Program-made: the position numbers and the translations under genes
DNA from: Bacteroidota bacterium
GTDB lineage: Bacteria; Bacteroidota; Bacteroidia; AKYH767-A; OLB10
Assembly: GCA_016699635.1 (NCBI GenBank)
Contig: CP064983.1
Span: forward strand, 2,170,001-2,234,000
Reading direction: 5' to 3'
Length of the DNA: 64,000 nt
The notes under the pieces: generated by a model
What the model saw: only the letters and a program-made list of their open reading frames with translations
Told to the model about the DNA's origin: nothing
The model's database searches: none
Shown: positions 59,734 to 64,000 of the stretch, one piece after another
How the letters are laid out: every line of letters begins with the position of its first letter
Numbering within the stretch: position 1 is the first letter of the stretch

Positions 59734-61644
59734 ATGTATCCATATCAGATAACATCAGCAGAACAATACACTAGCGTTTATCGAAATAGTATAGAAAATC
59801 CTGAAAAATTTTGGGCAAACATTGCACAGTATTTTACATGGCAGAAAGCATGGGATAAAGTTTTAGATGCTGATTTTGAAAAAGCAGAAGTGAAATGGTT
59901 TGCAGGAGCAAAACTTAATATTACTGAAAACTGTCTTGACAGGCACATTGAAAAATTAGCATCACAACCTGCTATTATCTGGGAGCCCAATGACCCTACA
60001 GAACATCATCGTGTTTTAACTTACAAAGAGCTGCTGTTTAAAGTAAAACAATTCGCTAATGTTCTAAAAAATAATGGCGTAAAAAAAGGCGACCGTGTTT
60101 GTATCTATATGGGCATGATTCCTGAACTGGCTATTGCAGTTCTTGCATGTGCACGAATTGGCGCAATTCATTCTGTAATTTTTGGGGGCTTTTCTGCACG
60201 TTCTATTGCCGACCGCTTACAGGATGCCGATGCCCGTTTTATTGTTACCTGCGATGGAGCTTTTCGTGGTGCAAAGGATATTCCGTTGAAAGCAATCATT
60301 GACGATGCACTTGAAAGTTGTCCGTTTGTACAACGTGTAATCGTGTGCACACGCACACATACTCCTGTCAGTATGATTAAAGGCAGAGATGTATGGTGGG
60401 AAGATGAAATAAAAATTGTTGAAACACAAGGCAACCCTGACTGCATTGCCGAAGTGATGGACGCTGAAGATGTGTTGTTTATACTTTATACTTCAGGTTC
60501 AACAGGAAAGCCTAAAGGAGTAGTACATACAGTAGCCGGATATATGGTGTGGACAAACTACACTTTTGTCAATGTGTTTCAATACAAACCCGGACAAATT
60601 TATTTCTGTACTGCTGACATAGGTTGGATTACAGGACATAGTTATCTGCTCTATGGCCCTTTAAGTGCAGGAGCAACAACCATGATGTTTGAAGGAATCC
60701 CGACATTTCCTGATGCAGGTCGTTTTTGGGATATTACGCAGAAACACAAAGTAGATATTTTATATACAGCACCTACTGCTATTAGAAGCTTAATGGCTTA
60801 TGGAACTTCTTATCTCGAAGGGAAAGATTTAAGTTCACTTAAAGTGCTTGGTACTGTTGGTGAGCCAATCAATGAAGAGGCTTGGTATTGGTACTATGAG
60901 AATGTAGGCAAAAGTAAATGTCCAATTGTTGATACCTGGTGGCAAACTGAAACCGGTGGCATAATGATTTCGAATCTTGCAGGCATAACGCCTCACAAAC
61001 CTACTTATGCCACATTGCCGATGCCCGGTGTGCTTCCATGTCTTGTTGATGAAACCGGCAATGAACTTATTGATAATGGTGTCAGCGGTAATTTATGTAT
61101 TAAGCAGGCATGGCCTGGAATGATTCGTACCACTTATGGTGATCATGAACGTTGCCGTCAGACTTATTTTTCGACTTATAAAAACATGTACTTTACAGGT
61201 GATGGCTGTCTGCGCGATAAAGATGGTAACTACAGAATTACAGGACGTGTTGATGATGTGCTTAATGTCAGTGGTCACCGTATAGGCACTGCCGAAGTAG
61301 AGAATGCAATTAACATGCATCAGGGAGTTGTTGAAAGTGCAGTAGTAGGTTTTCCACATGATATAAAAGGGCAGGGTATTTATGCCTTTGTTATTTTCAA
61401 CGGAATGCATGTTGATGAGGAACACACAAGGCAAGATGTAATTCAGACAGTGTCAAGAATTATTGGTGCCATTGCTAAGCCTGATAAGATTCAGTTTGTT
61501 TCAGGACTTCCTAAAACACGCAGCGGAAAAATTATGCGAAGAATATTACGCAAAATTGCTGAAGGAGAATTAAATAATCTTGGCGATACTACAACACTTC
61601 TCGATCCGGGTGTTGTTGAAGAAATTAAATCCGGAAGATTGTAA
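59734..61644 (+). CDS. acs: Acetyl-CoA synthetase
   Basis: Activates acetate to acetyl-CoA through acetyl-AMP. 636 residues, full length. Visible: the AMP-binding motif LFILYTSGSTGKPKGVVHT, ADIGWITGHSYLLYGPL, the TWWQTETGG segment, and the C-terminal RSGKIMRRILRKIA whose lysine is the regulatory acetylation site in the family. The window also holds a Sir2 deacylase, a possible regulator, but that link is inference. Monocistronic in appearance. Confidence 0.97.
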   Translation: MYPYQITSAEQYTSVYRNSIENPEKFWANIAQYFTWQKAWDKVLDADFEKAEVKWFAGAKLNITENCLDRHIEKLASQPAIIWEPNDPTEHHRVLTYKELLFKVKQFANVLKNNGVKKGDRVCIYMGMIPELAIAVLACARIGAIHSVIFGGFSARSIADRLQDADARFIVTCDGAFRGAKDIPLKAIIDDALESCPFVQRVIVCTRTHTPVSMIKGRDVWWEDEIKIVETQGNPDCIAEVMDAEDVLFILYTSGSTGKPKGVVHTVAGYMVWTNYTFVNVFQYKPGQIYFCTADIGWITGHSYLLYGPLSAGATTMMFEGIPTFPDAGRFWDITQKHKVDILYTAPTAIRSLMAYGTSYLEGKDLSSLKVLGTVGEPINEEAWYWYYENVGKSKCPIVDTWWQTETGGIMISNLAGITPHKPTYATLPMPGVLPCLVDETGNELIDNGVSGNLCIKQAWPGMIRTTYGDHERCRQTYFSTYKNMYFTGDGCLRDKDGNYRITGRVDDVLNVSGHRIGTAEVENAINMHQGVVESAVVGFPHDIKGQGIYAFVIFNGMHVDEEHTRQDVIQTVSRIIGAIAKPDKIQFVSGLPKTRSGKIMRRILRKIAEGELNNLGDTTTLLDPGVVEEIKSGRL

Positions 61645-61746
61645 ACAGTGCTTGTTGTCAATTAACATTATCTTGTAAATAACATTAAACACTACTAATG
61701 TTTCTCCGAGTAGTGAAGCTATAGTTTTGACTCACAAGTTTTATTT

Positions 61747-64000
61747 GTGAACAGGATTGTAGTTTCTTCCATAATTTCAATTGTCATCATAGGCCTGATG
61801 GCTGTAGGCTATTATTATTTTTCTGCCTATAGGGAAAAATTTTCAGCTACAGAAGATGCATTGCCTAGTGATGCTGCCATAGTAATCAGAGGTAGTATGG
61901 GCGATTTGTATGCTTCTTTAGAAAAAGTAGGGTTGTGGAATGAACGGGATTCATTAACAGTAATGTATCGGTTTAAAAAAGAGATGCACACTTTGCTGAG
62001 TAACACAACAAGTATGTTTGATGTTGCCGATTTGCTTGAGTCACCACAAACAACCATTGCAGTTTTAGCTACAGGAGCACGTAATGCAGAACTGCTTTAT
62101 CTTGTTCCTTCACGTAAGGAATTAAATATTGATGCATTACAAAAGGCATTAACGGGTCAGCTGAGCGAAAACAAATCAAGAACATTTGCCGGTGTCAGCA
62201 TTTACGAACTTCAGTTTAGTAATTTTAGTTCATCATTTACATTTGCTTTTGCCAATGGCATTTTTATTGGAAGCTTTAACGCAGGTTTGGTTGAAGATGC
62301 TATCAGGCAACAGGCAACAGGTAAGCCCTTTGGTGGTAATGTTTCGGCACAAAAGCTGTACAAAGAAATAGCTGTTTCATCAGGAACAATACTTGGTCTC
62401 AATTATCCTGCATTGAAAAACTTTTTAGTGTTGCAATAAGTTCAGACAATGTTATTGAGTTAAATAATCTTGAAAAATGGACAGAATGGTATTTTCATAA
62501 TCTGACATTTGATGGCAATTCAATAAATGCCAATGGCTCAGTGCTTGTATCAGATTCAACACAACAAATTGCAGATTTTGGAAATGTGCGTTCTTCAACT
62601 GATTTGTTGTGGTCAGTGCTGCCTGATGATGTTTCTGCATTACAGATTTTTTCCTTTAAAGATGCTCTAATTTGGAGTGATAAAAATCAAAGAAGGAATG
62701 CAGATAATGAAGTAATCATCAACTATATAAAGCAAGTATCTGTAACAGAAACAAAGCTTAGGGTGGAAATAAGAAAAGATTTTTCGACTATAGTTGGAGA
62801 AATTGGAGCTATTGCCATTAATGGTAATCCAACTTCATTGCTTGAGAATAATTCAGTGGCAATATTGCAGCTAAAGGATCAGAAAAAGTCATTGACTCAA
62901 TTACTGGCACTAAGCAAAAAGCTTTCAAAAAATAAAGACGTTATTGCTGTAGAGAAATTTCGTAATCATGAAATACGCTTTTTAAATTGTGATGGACTCT
63001 TACCGGCAATGTTTGGAAATGCTTTTAATGTTATCAGAAAAAATTATTTTACAACTCATAACGGTTTTGTAATATTTGCTAATAAGCCAAGTCAGTTACG
63101 TGGGTTTATTGATGATGTTGAAGATAATGAAATGCTTAATAAGAATGAAGTGTATCAGCAGAATAAGTCAGTTTTATCTGAAAGCTTGTCTTATGCTTTA
63201 TTCTTAAGACCAACTAATCTTAATTCATATTTTCAATCTGTTGCAAACAGTAATACATTAAAAGCATTGGCGGCATCAGATCTGATGTATAAGTTCAGTA
63301 GTTTTTATTATTACATTCAACCGGGTATTTCCGGGAAAGTTGACTGTAACTTTAGAATTGTTATACAGCAACAAAAACAACAAAAATTGTCTGAGCCAAA
63401 GTGGTCGTTTTTTACAGATTCTGCAATACACTGCGGACCATATATTTTTACCAGCGACAATGGCATTTCAATCTTGTTTCAGGATTCAACAAAAAGTTTA
63501 ATCTGTCTGGATGGCAGTGGTAATGTAAGTTGGAAAACAACTATAAGCGGATTTATTAACGGAGAAATTTCTCAAACTATAAATGACCAGTCAGGTATGA
63601 TACAATTTATTTGTAATACTAACGACAGCATGTATATGTTTAATCAAAATGGTGTTATGCCGGCACATTATCCGTTTAAATTGCCTGTTCATTCACGTTA
63701 TGGTATTGTAGCATCACCAAATACTAATGTTCTTTTTGTAGCAGGTGAGAATAACTTAATGTATGCGTTTGATCCGGGCAGCAGACCTTCACAAAATTGG
63801 AATACAGTTCAATTTGAAGGCAACTTATTTAATGCATCAATTGATGCATTAGGTAGGTTTGTTTACATAATGGATGGCGATAAGTTAAGACTATATTCAA
63901 CAGATGGAAAACTGATTTTATCGAAGCCGTCAACTGAATTTAGAGTAAATTCAATGCAATGGGTCAATGACTCTGTGCCATCACTCTTTATGCTGAATAA
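61747..64000 (+). CDS. Large membrane-anchored protein with propeller-like C-terminus, cut by window edge (frame broken at 62422-62426)
   Basis: GTG at 61747 opens a protein with one N-terminal membrane helix (SSIISIVIIGLMAVGYYYFS), then ALPSDAAIVIRGSMGDLYAS, a pattern seen in DUF3352-like periplasmic proteins. The frame breaks in TTTTT 62422-62426. One more T gives NFFSVAISSDNVIELNNLEK, and the frame stays open to the window end (about 750 residues so far). The last part has blade-like repeats (LICLDGSGNVSWKTTI, MYMFNQNGVMPA, LMYAFDPGSRPSQNW, RLYSTDGKLILS), suggesting a beta-propeller. The function is unknown. Confidence 0.7.

Overview
The window is about 64 kb of AT-rich DNA from a member of the Bacteroidota, most likely a Chitinophagales/Sphingobacteriales-type lineage. 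The evidence is a type IX secretion (T9SS) PorV-like protein with a gingipain-like PorU2 peptidase, a giant SprB-repeat protein with a gliding-motility-type (type B) C-terminus, an ExbB-ExbD-ExbD-TonB-PstS-TPR locus, a short primary sigma factor, a lone atpD-atpC pair, a DUF5606 protein, and TAnnTTTG-type promoter candidates. Nothing in the sequence fixes a genus.

Layout. 1-12.9 kb is mostly minus strand: LUD-domain protein, ftsH, rsfS, (birA on plus), EamA transporter, YCF48-like lipoprotein, an orphan heme-copper oxidase subunit III, UPF0316 protein, sirtuin, fmt, lipoprotein, MATE exporter, GNAT (plus), M3 peptidase, DUF5606. 13.1-18.4 kb is the most accessory-looking part: a membrane-anchored surface-type protein, a small beta-barrel, a Fic protein with a C-terminal winged helix and a palindromic repeat over its start, a MerC/GDCCVxC fusion, and about 560 bp of non-coding DNA. 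18.4-26.2 kb is housekeeping: atpC, atpD, rpoD, tRNA-Leu, tig-clpP-clpX, purS, pssA. 26.4-36.8 kb (plus) carries porV-like, porU2-like, a GT39-like membrane protein, cdd, pdhA and pdhC. 36.8-45.5 kb (minus) is one roughly 2,900-residue surface protein. 45.7-50.8 kb holds a CPBP protease, dusB, murI, an isoaspartyl peptidase and a damaged M14 peptidase. 50.9-56.9 kb (minus) is the TonB locus and a PspC protein. 57.1-64 kb (plus) holds a LEA-type lipoprotein, mnmH-selD, acs and a partial beta-propeller-like membrane protein.

Working together. trigger factor, ClpP and ClpX sit in order behind tRNA-Leu as a protein quality-control block, with FtsH elsewhere. pdhA/pdhC and acs supply acetyl-CoA. 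MnmH and SelD overlap by 4 bp and together make selenophosphate and use it for tRNA selenouridine. The PorV/PorU2-like pair would belong to the T9SS that also exports the giant repeat protein.

Main caution. At least 25 single-base frame breaks occur in about 20 genes, including genes no such cell could lose (rpoD, ftsH, clpX, pssA). Most lie in short homopolymers and are repaired by one base. They look like consensus errors of the assembly, so intervals for such genes span the whole repaired gene. The M14 peptidase differs: it also lacks roughly 90 internal residues. No undescribed multi-gene system stands out. The best leads are the alternating two-type repeat array of the giant protein, the Fic gene with its palindromic site, and the MerC/GDCCVxC fusion.
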